5,395 nt of DNA from an uncultured Mycoplasmatota bacterium. GTDB taxonomy: Bacteria > Bacillota_I > Bacilli_A > RF39 > UBA660. The stretch lies in contig URPE01000037.1 of assembly GCA_900549625.1 (NCBI GenBank), forward strand, positions 1-5,395, in the 5' to 3' direction. Made by a program: the position numbers and the translations under genes. The notes under the pieces were generated by a model that saw only the letters and a program-made list of their open reading frames with translations, was not told the origin of the DNA and made no database searches. Positions 1 through 5,395 of this stretch are shown here, piece by piece (position 1 is the first letter of the stretch; every line of letters starts with the position of its first letter).

Positions 1-6
1 TTCCAT

Positions 7-47
7 AAAAAAAGAGATAATTAACTCTCGCGAGACGTTATCTCTTT
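7..47 (-). terminator. Intrinsic terminator or attenuator hairpin
   Basis: A perfect 10-bp inverted repeat (AAAGAGATAA at 11-20 and TTATCTCTTT at 38-47) encloses the self-complementary decamer TCTCGCGAGA (26-35). Read on the minus strand, the stem is followed directly by a run of seven T (13-7), as expected of a Rho-independent terminator; the plus-strand side has no comparable T run. The operon at 161-1859 already has its own terminator at 130-162 and a candidate promoter lies between the two, so this hairpin may end a short separate transcript or act as an attenuator for a gene off the left edge. The structure is seen; the attenuator role is inference. Confidence 0.7.
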
Positions 48-74
48 ATTTAACCTCTCCCCTATTCTCATTTA

Positions 75-103
75 ATTTTACAAAATTTACTCTTTTATTA
101 CAA
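75..103 (-). promoter_or_regulatory. Candidate sigma-A promoter, minus strand
   Basis: On the minus strand there is a -35-like TTGTAA (98-103), a 17-base spacer and a -10-like TAAAAT (75-80), matching the sigma-A consensus at 4 of 6 and 5 of 6 positions. It lies downstream of the terminator that closes the acetyltransferase operon and upstream of the hairpin at 7-47. Transcription would start near position 68 and run out of the window to the left. In DNA this AT-rich such matches occur by chance, so the call rests on the spacing and on its position between two terminators. Confidence 0.4.
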
Positions 104-129
104 GTACTTTACCAAAAATTTCATACACC

Positions 130-162
130 AAAAAAGCCATGTTTATAACCCATGACCCTTTT
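130..162 (-). terminator. Intrinsic terminator of the polysaccharide operon
   Basis: On the minus strand AAAAGGGTCATG (162-151) can pair with CATGGCTTTTTT (141-130) across a 9-base loop, giving a 12-pair stem that includes three G-U wobbles and ends in six T. It starts inside the stop codon of the acetyltransferase gene, the expected place for the end of the two-gene unit that begins at 1859. The stem is imperfect, so its strength is uncertain, but the position and T run are characteristic. Confidence 0.65.
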
Positions 163-688
163 AATTTCTATTTTTAATATCAAAATCTCGCCATATATCA
201 TTAATATCCATATATCCTGGTATTCTCTTTCTCTTTTCTAGAAAATCATCAAAAGTCCCAATTACACGAGCAGGATTACCAGCCACAACTGTATTAGGTA
301 AAACATTCTGTGTCACAACACTTCCTGCCCCAATCAAAGCATTTGGTCCAATCTTAACACCTGGTAAAATAGTTGTATTACAACCAATAAACACATTATC
401 GCATACCTCAATTGCATTTTGATAATATTTATCCAAATCACTCGATATATTCTTAAGTCCTAAATTAAAAACATCATGTGTCACAAAAGTAACATTGCTA
501 GTAACAACAATATTATTATGAAACTTAATTAATAAAGGGTCTGATGGTATCATTCTTGGTTGAAAAAAAACATTTTCTCCCATCTCTTTAAATATTCTAT
601 TTTCCTTTAAATATCTATTTCTTTTATCACTATTCAAAATAAAATAAATTCTTAATCTTTTAAATTGATTTCTTGTCCAACTCTTCAT
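161..688 (-). CDS. Hexapeptide-repeat (LbetaH) O-acetyltransferase
   Basis: A 175-residue acyltransferase of the left-handed beta-helix superfamily, probably moving an acetyl group from acetyl-CoA to a sugar hydroxyl in the cytoplasm. Isoleucine/valine-led hexapeptide turns run through residues 94-136 (for example VFIGCN, TILPGV, KIGPNA, LIGAGS) and end in the AGNPARVIG signature (136-144), typical of the serine-acetyltransferase and sugar-O-acetyltransferase families. His71 in VTHD is the likely catalytic base. The start chosen is the ATG at 688, preceded by AGGGAGG with a 5-base spacer; the frame is open 15 codons further up to an ATG at 733, but that stretch has no such site and encodes an unrelated hydrophobic tail. 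The gene overlaps the end of the upstream membrane protein by 29 bases, so translation is probably coupled. The shared operon suggests a surface polysaccharide or its precursor as acceptor; the exact sugar cannot be read from sequence. Confidence 0.85.
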   Translation of the reverse strand: MKSWTRNQFKRLRIYFILNSDKRNRYLKENRIFKEMGENVFFQPRMIPSDPLLIKFHNNIVVTSNVTFVTHDVFNLGLKNISSDLDKYYQNAIEVCDNVFIGCNTTILPGVKIGPNALIGAGSVVTQNVLPNTVVAGNPARVIGTFDDFLEKRKRIPGYMDINDIWRDFDIKNRN

Positions 689-1859
689 GACTACCTCCCT
701 CTTTAAAATAACTACCCATACCAAGTATACCACTTACCATTGGACTAGCAAGAACATGTCCACTGAAAAATGAAACAATAATAAGTAAAACTATACTAAA
801 CATAACACTCTTATCTAAATTATTAAATTTAAGACTATAACAAATAACTACTATATAAACTATAAATCCTATTAATCCAAGTACATAATAAATATCAAAT
901 ACGTCTATCTCAACATCTTTATTAGATATTAAAACCTCTCTTCCTATTCCAAATAACTTATTACTAATATTAGAACTACTATATATATTATGAACATTTT
1001 CTAAAAAACTTAATCTATTACTAAATATAACTTGGTTTATTTTCTCATAACTCAAAATGTCTTTTATATTTGTTACATTATAATACTCTAATGTTGTTTT
1101 TATATTTTTATAAAAACTAGTTCTAGGTATAATTAATAATACACTAAAAACTAAAACAATTAAAATACCATATAACCATTTCCTACTTTTAAAACACTCC
1201 AATAAATATTTCCGGTAAACATAAACAAAATAAAGTATCGTAATTAATAAACCTACGTACATAATCTTAGTCCCTAAAAGATAAATACACATTAAAAATA
1301 AAATTAATATAATTACAAAATACTTTTTCTTTGTCTTTATAAAATAATCAACATTCATTATAAATAAAAGTAAAAAAACATTAACTAATTCATTACCAAC
1401 ATAAAAGTAAGATAAATATAAATCTTTATTAGGATAAAATTCATTGATATTATGACCAAGTCCCAAAATATAAGGTAATAAATAAAGCACCATATAACTT
1501 ACCAATAAATAAACATAAACATTTTTAGTCAAATAAGTATTTTTATAACTTTTAAAAAAGCATATTAATAAAGGTAAATAAAATACTCTTACCAAGTAAG
1601 TTAAATTACTTAGTAAATAGTTTCTATGAAATATTAAAAAGAAAAAAGAATACATTGTTAACAAACCTAGTATAAAGTAAGTATGTTTATCTCTAACTTT
1701 AAATATTAAATAATACATAACATAAATTAAAAATATACTTCTAAAAAGAATTCCTATGCTAAACATATTATGCCAAGAACAAATACCAGTTATAAAATCT
1801 AAAACTGGCGTAAATAATAAGAATATATAAATTATCAAATCAATTGTTTTCTTTTTCAT
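660..1859 (-). CDS. O-antigen ligase/polymerase-like membrane protein
   Basis: A 399-residue integral membrane protein with about 10-12 hydrophobic segments (roughly 6-26, 32-53, 60-77, 85-102, 113-134, 150-170, 178-196, 198-216, 229-246, 322-343, 351-383). The architecture fits the O-antigen ligase/Wzy-like family (resembling Pfam O-antigen_lig, PF13425), which joins or polymerises lipid-linked glycan repeat units on the outer face of the membrane. Supporting features are the N-terminal FTPVLDFITG (16-25), LGTKIMYVG (195-203), a long extracytoplasmic loop (about 247-320) with SNRLSFLENV (280-289) and LFGIGRE (302-308), EIDVFDIYYVLG (317-328), and a C-terminal SGHVLASP (366-373). Arg282 and the acidic residues near 317-322 are candidates for substrate contact. 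The ATG at 1859 has GGAGAG a few bases upstream. It is first in a unit with the O-acetyltransferase, which supports a capsule or wall-polysaccharide role. No glycosyltransferases or flippase are in view, so whether it polymerises or ligates is open. Confidence 0.8.
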   Translation of the reverse strand: MKKKTIDLIIYIFLLFTPVLDFITGICSWHNMFSIGILFRSIFLIYVMYYLIFKVRDKHTYFILGLLTMYSFFFLIFHRNYLLSNLTYLVRVFYLPLLICFFKSYKNTYLTKNVYVYLLVSYMVLYLLPYILGLGHNINEFYPNKDLYLSYFYVGNELVNVFLLLFIMNVDYFIKTKKKYFVIILILFLMCIYLLGTKIMYVGLLITILYFVYVYRKYLLECFKSRKWLYGILIVLVFSVLLIIPRTSFYKNIKTTLEYYNVTNIKDILSYEKINQVIFSNRLSFLENVHNIYSSSNISNKLFGIGREVLISNKDVEIDVFDIYYVLGLIGFIVYIVVICYSLKFNNLDKSVMFSIVLLIIVSFFSGHVLASPMVSGILGMGSYFKEGGSHEELDKKSI

Positions 1860-1877
1860 AAGCTCTCCAATAAAATT

Positions 1878-1906
1878 ATTGTACCAATTTTTCTTCTAAA
1901 AGTCTT
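1878..1906 (-). promoter_or_regulatory. Promoter of the polymerase-acetyltransferase operon
   Basis: Minus-strand TACAAT (1878-1883) is preceded by TGG (1884-1886), making an extended -10 element. Seventeen bases upstream is a weak -35, AAGACT (1901-1906), which keeps only the GAC core. Transcription would begin near 1871, leaving a leader of about a dozen bases holding the GGAGAG ribosome binding site at 1863-1868. The extended -10 could compensate for the poor -35. Confidence 0.5.
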
Positions 1907-1920
1907 TAAAATTTTGGCAC

Positions 1921-1946
1921 TATTGCAATTTTTTTAAATTGTGATA
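1921..1946. repeat. Imperfect inverted repeat over rightward promoter
   Basis: TATTGCAATTT (1921-1931) and AAATTGTGATA (1936-1946) are inverted repeats matching at 9 of 11 positions, separated by TTTT. The inner six bases on each side (CAATTT and AAATTG) are perfect. The element spans the -35 to the start of the -10 of the rightward promoter, where a repressor would block RNA polymerase. No regulator gene is in the window. AT-rich DNA yields such repeats by chance, so an operator role is only possible. Confidence 0.3.
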
Positions 1947-1950
1947 TAAT
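1923..1950 (+). promoter_or_regulatory. Promoter of the femAB-like/gmk operon
   Basis: A consensus -10 TATAAT (1945-1950) is preceded by TGA, an extended -10, and lies 16 bases from a -35-like TTGCAA (1923-1928). The expected start of transcription is near 1957, about 20 bases before the ATG at 1978, and the leader carries the ribosome binding site AAGGGGTGA (1965-1973). It is the best promoter match in the window. An imperfect inverted repeat (1921-1946) covers it from -35 into -10. Confidence 0.7.
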
Positions 1951-1977
1951 AATTTTCAACAAAAAAGGGGTGATATA

Positions 1978-3234
1978 ATGACTCTTAAAGAAATAGCAGT
2001 AGAAGAATTTACAAACTTTGTTAAAGAAAGTCCACTTGGCACATATTATCAATCTAGAGAATATGCCTTATTAATGGGAAATTATGGTTATGACTATGAC
2101 TTTATTGGTATGTATGATGAATATAATAATTTAAAAGCCGCATCATTAATACTAATTAAGAAAATAAGAAATCTAAAATATGGCTATGCCCCACGTGGTT
2201 TTATAATAGATTATTTTAATAAAGAACTAGTAACTGAATTTATGTGTGAACTAATTAAATACTATAAAAAGAAAAAAGTATGTTTCATTAAATTTAACCC
2301 AGAGATAGCCATTAGTGAAATTGATAAAAAAACTGGTATCAAAACATACAACTGGAATTATGATATTATAAAAATACTAGAACAAGAACATATTAAAAAA
2401 TTAAAAGATAATCTTTACTTTGAATCTATTTTACCAAGATTTCAAGCTATTATCCCTTTAAAAGATTTTGATATAAACAAAATTGATAAGAATACACGTA
2501 ACAAAATAAACCGTGCCAAAAAAAAGGGTTTAAAAATTGAACTAGCTGAAAAATCAGGTATCGATTTATTAAAAAAATTTATTTCTAAGAAAAAACAAAC
2601 TAATGAATTTTATTATACCGACTATTACAATATATTTCATCAAAATGATAATATTGATTTATTCTTAGTTAGCATTAGTAGCGATGACTACTTATTAAAT
2701 TCCCGTAAATTATACGAAAATGAACTAGAAAAAAATAATGCTTTAAATGAATTATTAAAAGGAAATACAAACAAAAAAATATTAAATAAAAAAATGAACT
2801 CCGATAAATTATTATTAACTTATAAAAATGATGTTCAAAAATCTACCGAACTTAACAAAAAGAAAATGAATATTTATATAGCAGGTGCTTTAGTTATTAA
2901 ATATCAAAATCGGGCTCATATTCTTATAAGTGGTTATGATAAAAAATATAAAGATTTTGATCCTAACTATTTTCTTCATAATGAACTAATTAAATATTAT
3001 CAAAAAAACTATGATTATCTTGACTTAAATGGCTTAACTGGTGACTTTACCAAAGAAAACCCATATTATGGTTTAAACCAATTTAAAATAGGCTTTAATC
3101 CAAGAATTTATGAATATATTGGTGAATATGATTTAGTAATTGATGAAAGAAAATATAAAAAAGAAAGAAATAGTGGCAATTTAGCCAAAATATTTAATAA
3201 ACCAGATAATAAAAGAATGAATAAAGGAGAATAA
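1978..3234 (+). CDS. FemAB-family peptidoglycan aminoacyltransferase
   Basis: A 418-residue protein of the FemA/FemB/FemX/MurM family, which takes amino acids from aminoacyl-tRNA and adds them to the stem peptide of lipid II at the inner face of the membrane, building the cross-bridge. The length is typical (about 400-420). Family marks in order: YYQSREYA (23-30) and YAPRGFIIDY (70-79) in the first GNAT-like domain; TRNKINRAKKKGL (173-185) opening the second; a charged helical insert at about 235-298, corresponding to the paired-helix arm of FemA; and the C-terminal block NGLTGDF (351-357), NPYYGLNQFKIGFNP (361-375) and YIGEYDLVI (380-388). The tail is lysine-rich. The ATG at 1978 has AAGGGGTGA upstream at good distance. 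It is first in an operon with guanylate kinase, 2 bases downstream. The amino acid and cross-bridge position cannot be assigned from sequence, so no gene symbol is given. Confidence 0.92.
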   Translation: MTLKEIAVEEFTNFVKESPLGTYYQSREYALLMGNYGYDYDFIGMYDEYNNLKAASLILIKKIRNLKYGYAPRGFIIDYFNKELVTEFMCELIKYYKKKKVCFIKFNPEIAISEIDKKTGIKTYNWNYDIIKILEQEHIKKLKDNLYFESILPRFQAIIPLKDFDINKIDKNTRNKINRAKKKGLKIELAEKSGIDLLKKFISKKKQTNEFYYTDYYNIFHQNDNIDLFLVSISSDDYLLNSRKLYENELEKNNALNELLKGNTNKKILNKKMNSDKLLLTYKNDVQKSTELNKKKMNIYIAGALVIKYQNRAHILISGYDKKYKDFDPNYFLHNELIKYYQKNYDYLDLNGLTGDFTKENPYYGLNQFKIGFNPRIYEYIGEYDLVIDERKYKKERNSGNLAKIFNKPDNKRMNKGE

Positions 3235-3236
3235 CT

Positions 3237-3917
3237 ATGATTAAACAAAAAACAAATGGTGAATTAATAATTATATCTGGCACAACATGTGCCGGAAAAG
3301 ATACCGTAGTTAAAGAATTATTAAAAAGAAATGATAACTTATCACTTGCTGTATCCTACACATCTAGACCAATTCGTGATGGTGAACAAGAAGGTGTTGA
3401 TTACTACTTTGTTTCACCTGAAGAATTTGAAAGAAAAATTGCCAATGGTGATTTTTTAGAATATGCTAAAGTACATTATGGCATGTACTATGGTACACCA
3501 AAAGATGAGGTAAAGAAAATATTAGCAAATGGTAAAGATGTTATTTTAGTAATTGATGTTCAAGGTGCAAAACAAATTAAAGAAATGTTTCCAGAAACAA
3601 TTTTAATCTTTATTATGGCGCCTTCAATGAGTGAAATTAAAAGAAGAATTATAGCACGTGGTAAAGAATCAAAAGAACAAATTATAGACCGCTTTAAAGT
3701 GGCTTATAATGAAATTAATGAAATAAACAAATATAACTATGTTGTCGTAAATGATGAAATAGAAAACGCAGTTAAAAAGATTGAAGCCATTTTAATAAGT
3801 GAAAAATGCCGTGTAGACAGAATTGAAGAAATAAGTGTTGAATCACAAGAAGAAATAATCCATGAATTATTAATAGATAAAGATTTTGATAATACGCCAT
3901 TTAAAATAGAAGACTAA
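3237..3917 (+). CDS. gmk: Guanylate kinase
   Basis: Cytoplasmic enzyme converting GMP and ATP to GDP and ADP, in purine nucleotide synthesis and salvage. The P-loop is GTTCAGKDT (15-23); the GMP-binding region has Ser40, Arg44 and Arg47 in SYTSRPIRDGE (40-50), Tyr57, Glu75 in FLEYAKV (73-79), and YYGTP (84-88); IDVQG (106-110) supplies the conserved Asp107; the lid contains RGKES (141-145) with DRF (151-153); YVVVND (168-173) ends the core. At 226 residues it is longer than the usual 190-210 because of an acidic tail from about 198. The P-loop departs from the common GPSGxGKG/S form: Thr-Thr-Cys replaces Pro-Ser-Gly and Asp follows the lysine. The start has AAAGGAGA upstream inside the last codons of the preceding gene, 2 bases away, so the two are co-transcribed. 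Gmk in Bacillota commonly sits beside rpoZ or the yicC-type gene; neither is present here. Confidence 0.93.
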   Translation: MIKQKTNGELIIISGTTCAGKDTVVKELLKRNDNLSLAVSYTSRPIRDGEQEGVDYYFVSPEEFERKIANGDFLEYAKVHYGMYYGTPKDEVKKILANGKDVILVIDVQGAKQIKEMFPETILIFIMAPSMSEIKRRIIARGKESKEQIIDRFKVAYNEINEINKYNYVVVNDEIENAVKKIEAILISEKCRVDRIEEISVESQEEIIHELLIDKDFDNTPFKIED

Positions 3918-3935
3918 TTAAAGTCTTCTATTTTT
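3903..3935. terminator. Bidirectional intrinsic terminator between convergent genes
   Basis: AAAATAGAAGACT (3903-3915) and AGTCTTCTATTTT (3922-3934) form a perfect 13-bp stem around a 6-base loop. The plus-strand copy ends in TTTTT and the minus-strand copy in TTTT followed by AA, so it can stop transcription from both sides. The left arm encodes the last codons of guanylate kinase and enters its TAA stop (3915-3917); the right arm reaches the stop codon of the convergent gene (3934-3936). Only 16 bases separate the two coding regions, so one element serves both. Confidence 0.85.
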
Positions 3936-5395
3936 ATACACTAATCAAAAATGGATCACTAGCAGTACCAATACCCCCACTTATTTTAGATTCACCCAAA
4001 ATATTTATAACTGGTCTTATTCCTCCACCATCTGATACTTTATTAAAACCCCCAAGATAACCTACACTATATAATTGAAAAGCATAAGAAGATGCATTAT
4101 CAACCGTATACATACATGGAGATAAAATCCAATATGAATTAGCACTAATTGTATAAGCGGATTTATTAATATAACCATCTGCATATCCACTCATCATTAA
4201 CTCATCAACAGTAAGTAAACCAATAGGATAAGTAAGTGCTTTATTACCCTTATTGCTTGTAGATGTAGTAAATAAATCATTTGATAAAGAACAGATTAAT
4301 GTTGGTGATTTGGATTTATAAAATCTATTATAAACATTATAAATTGTAGTTGAACCATTTGTTAAATAACCATTACCACTTGATACACTTCTATCATCAC
4401 AAAAACCAGCATCAGCAATTATAGCCCCATTATTAGTATCTAAAATGTTTGCTTTATACCAATTGTCTAACTCAGTTTTTACATTACTATCTACTTCATT
4501 AGCTGTCGACTTATCATAACTCTCATTCAAAGTATTACCATACATATATCCAGTATAAGCAGGGTTATCTCTTTTGCTATTAAATGGTTTCCAAGATAAA
4601 ATATTAAAACTATCCCCACTTACATTAGGCGTTTTACCATCATATAAAAGTCTGACACTTCCATCGCCATTTATACGTACTATACGCCAATAGTATCCCG
4701 CATATTTCACATAATTATTTTTTACAGAACCACGGTAATAATAACTTATACCATCATCATCTTCTATTTGATAAAGTCCTTTGTCTGACTTATCACTTTT
4801 ATTTTCTATTTGATTCATGGCATATCCCTTTAAATTATATTTTCTAGTCTTAAATGAAGTACCAGTTGTCCCAGTTGCAGTTTCATCACTAATACTTGCA
4901 CTTCTTATTTCATACAAAGTAGCACAGTTTGTATTTCTTACTGTTGTAATAACATCAGAGGAATTAATATTATACCTAGAGCCACAGTAATAATATTTAG
5001 TATTACCATTATAATTTAACTTTGTAGGGTCTTTTTGGGATACATTAGTTAAATCATATTTTCCTGTGTCTTTGTTAAAAGTATAGCTAGTACCTATTGT
5101 AAGTAATACATTATCATTAGTTAAATATTTAAATCTTTTATCAGTGTCTTTTAAGGCCACTAAATCAGGATGGGGCATCATGGCTGTAACAGTCTTTAAA
5201 GAATCACTTATATTTTCATTCCATACAATTAATGGGGCTGTCTTAGTAAAGTCTGGACTTTGTTTTTCCGCTATTTTTTGTTTTGATATTTCAGGACTCG
5301 TTTGATATTCATTAGCTAGTATGGCATCACTTATAGTGTCATATCCTTGTTTTAATGGGTCATATATTCCTGCACTTGCCGTTACTGTTACTTTA
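3934..5395 (-). CDS. Large surface protein, DUF6273-like C-terminus (partial)
   Basis: The reading frame is open without interruption from the right edge to the TAA at 3934-3936, giving 486 visible residues; the true start, and any signal peptide or membrane anchor, lie outside. The ATG at 5181 is internal: coherent sequence continues upstream in frame (including LKQGYDTISDAILANEY) and no ribosome binding site precedes it. Numbering from the edge, residues 1-75 are a linker or helical region, about 90-165 a Ser/Thr/Asn-rich segment with a Cys137/Cys157 pair, and about 205-486 a globular domain containing YYWRIVRINGDGSVRLLYDG (234-253), YMYGNT (283-288), ALTYPIGLLTVDE (386-398), YWILSP (421-426), GGGIRPVINI (456-465) and SGGIGTASDPFLI (472-484). 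This resembles the DUF6273-type/formylglycine-enzyme or C-type-lectin-like proteins numerous in uncultured gut Bacillota. Cysteines at 332, 368 and 427, few charged clusters and high Ser/Thr/Asn/Tyr content fit an extracellular location. Function is unknown; adhesion or ligand binding is a guess from the fold class. Confidence 0.75.
   Translation of the reverse strand, partial: KVTVTASAGIYDPLKQGYDTISDAILANEYQTSPEISKQKIAEKQSPDFTKTAPLIVWNENISDSLKTVTAMMPHPDLVALKDTDKRFKYLTNDNVLLTIGTSYTFNKDTGKYDLTNVSQKDPTKLNYNGNTKYYYCGSRYNINSSDVITTVRNTNCATLYEIRSASISDETATGTTGTSFKTRKYNLKGYAMNQIENKSDKSDKGLYQIEDDDGISYYYRGSVKNNYVKYAGYYWRIVRINGDGSVRLLYDGKTPNVSGDSFNILSWKPFNSKRDNPAYTGYMYGNTLNESYDKSTANEVDSNVKTELDNWYKANILDTNNGAIIADAGFCDDRSVSSGNGYLTNGSTTIYNVYNRFYKSKSPTLICSLSNDLFTTSTSNKGNKALTYPIGLLTVDELMMSGYADGYINKSAYTISANSYWILSPCMYTVDNASSYAFQLYSVGYLGGFNKVSDGGGIRPVINILGESKISGGIGTASDPFLISV

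Noticed and set aside
47..71. PyrR-binding-like sequence (GAGAGGTT on the minus strand) in the left-edge leader.
   Set aside because: Only the GNGAGGYU half of the PyrR consensus fits; the required UCC part is absent and replaced by G residues.
1..130. T-box or other known riboswitch ahead of an off-window gene.
   Set aside because: The leader from the candidate promoter to the hairpin is only about 60 bases, too short for a T-box, and no conserved core such as the T-box TGG bulge sequence is seen.
689..733. Fifteen-residue N-terminal extension of the acetyltransferase from the ATG at 733.
   Set aside because: The ATG at 688 has a near-perfect ribosome binding site; the extension has none, is hydrophobic and unlike the family, and would deepen the overlap with the upstream gene.
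3934..4200. The lectin-like C-terminus could be the variable protein of a diversity-generating retroelement.
   Set aside because: No reverse transcriptase, accessory gene or template repeat is visible, and I see no second copy of the C-terminal coding sequence in the window. The fold resemblance alone is not enough.
5179..5181. ATG at 5181 as the start of the surface protein.
   Set aside because: The frame stays open for 71 more codons to the edge with protein-like sequence, and there is no ribosome binding site before this ATG.
1..5395. Mycoplasma-type genetic code (TGA as tryptophan).
   Set aside because: All five long frames are complete or open without TGA inside and tryptophan is encoded by TGG, so the standard bacterial code explains everything. 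Since all visible stops are TAA, this does not strictly exclude reassignment.
1..5395. CRISPR array, insertion sequence, tRNA or rRNA.
   Set aside because: No regularly spaced repeats, transposase-like frames, flanking terminal repeats, cloverleaf-like sequence or rRNA motifs were found on either strand.

Overview
The window is AT-rich, with compact intergenic gaps, TAA as every visible stop codon, strong GGAGG-type ribosome binding sites and TGG for tryptophan. Together with a FemAB-family aminoacyltransferase and a secreted protein of a type recurring in uncultured gut Bacillota, this suggests a low-GC Gram-positive bacterium, possibly one of the uncultured Bacilli lineages (RF39-like). The lineage is an inference from gene content; no marker gene in the window settles it.

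Layout. At the left edge (1-130) there is a candidate minus-strand promoter, a short leader and an intrinsic terminator; whatever they serve lies off the left end. From 1859 down to 161 (minus strand) runs a two-gene unit: an O-antigen-ligase/polymerase-like membrane protein followed, with a 29-base overlap, by a hexapeptide-repeat O-acetyltransferase, closed by an intrinsic terminator at 130-162. A 118-base divergent intergenic region (1860-1977) carries a promoter in each direction and an imperfect inverted repeat across the rightward promoter. From 1978 to 3917 (plus strand) lies a second two-gene unit: a FemAB-family peptidoglycan cross-bridge aminoacyltransferase and a guanylate kinase, 2 bases apart. 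A perfect 13-bp inverted repeat at 3903-3934 acts as a shared terminator between guanylate kinase and the convergent gene. From 5395 down to 3934 (minus strand) is the C-terminal 486 residues of a large, probably cell-surface protein with a C-terminal DUF6273-like / C-type-lectin-like domain; its start lies beyond the right edge.

How they fit. Most of the window serves the cell envelope: assembly and acetylation of a surface polysaccharide, branching of the peptidoglycan stem peptide, and a displayed protein. Guanylate kinase is the housekeeping exception. No mobile element, CRISPR array, tRNA, rRNA or defence system is visible. I did not find a clearly new biological system; the most useful leads are the short leader/terminator at the left edge, the surface protein family, and the terminator built into the ends of two convergent genes.
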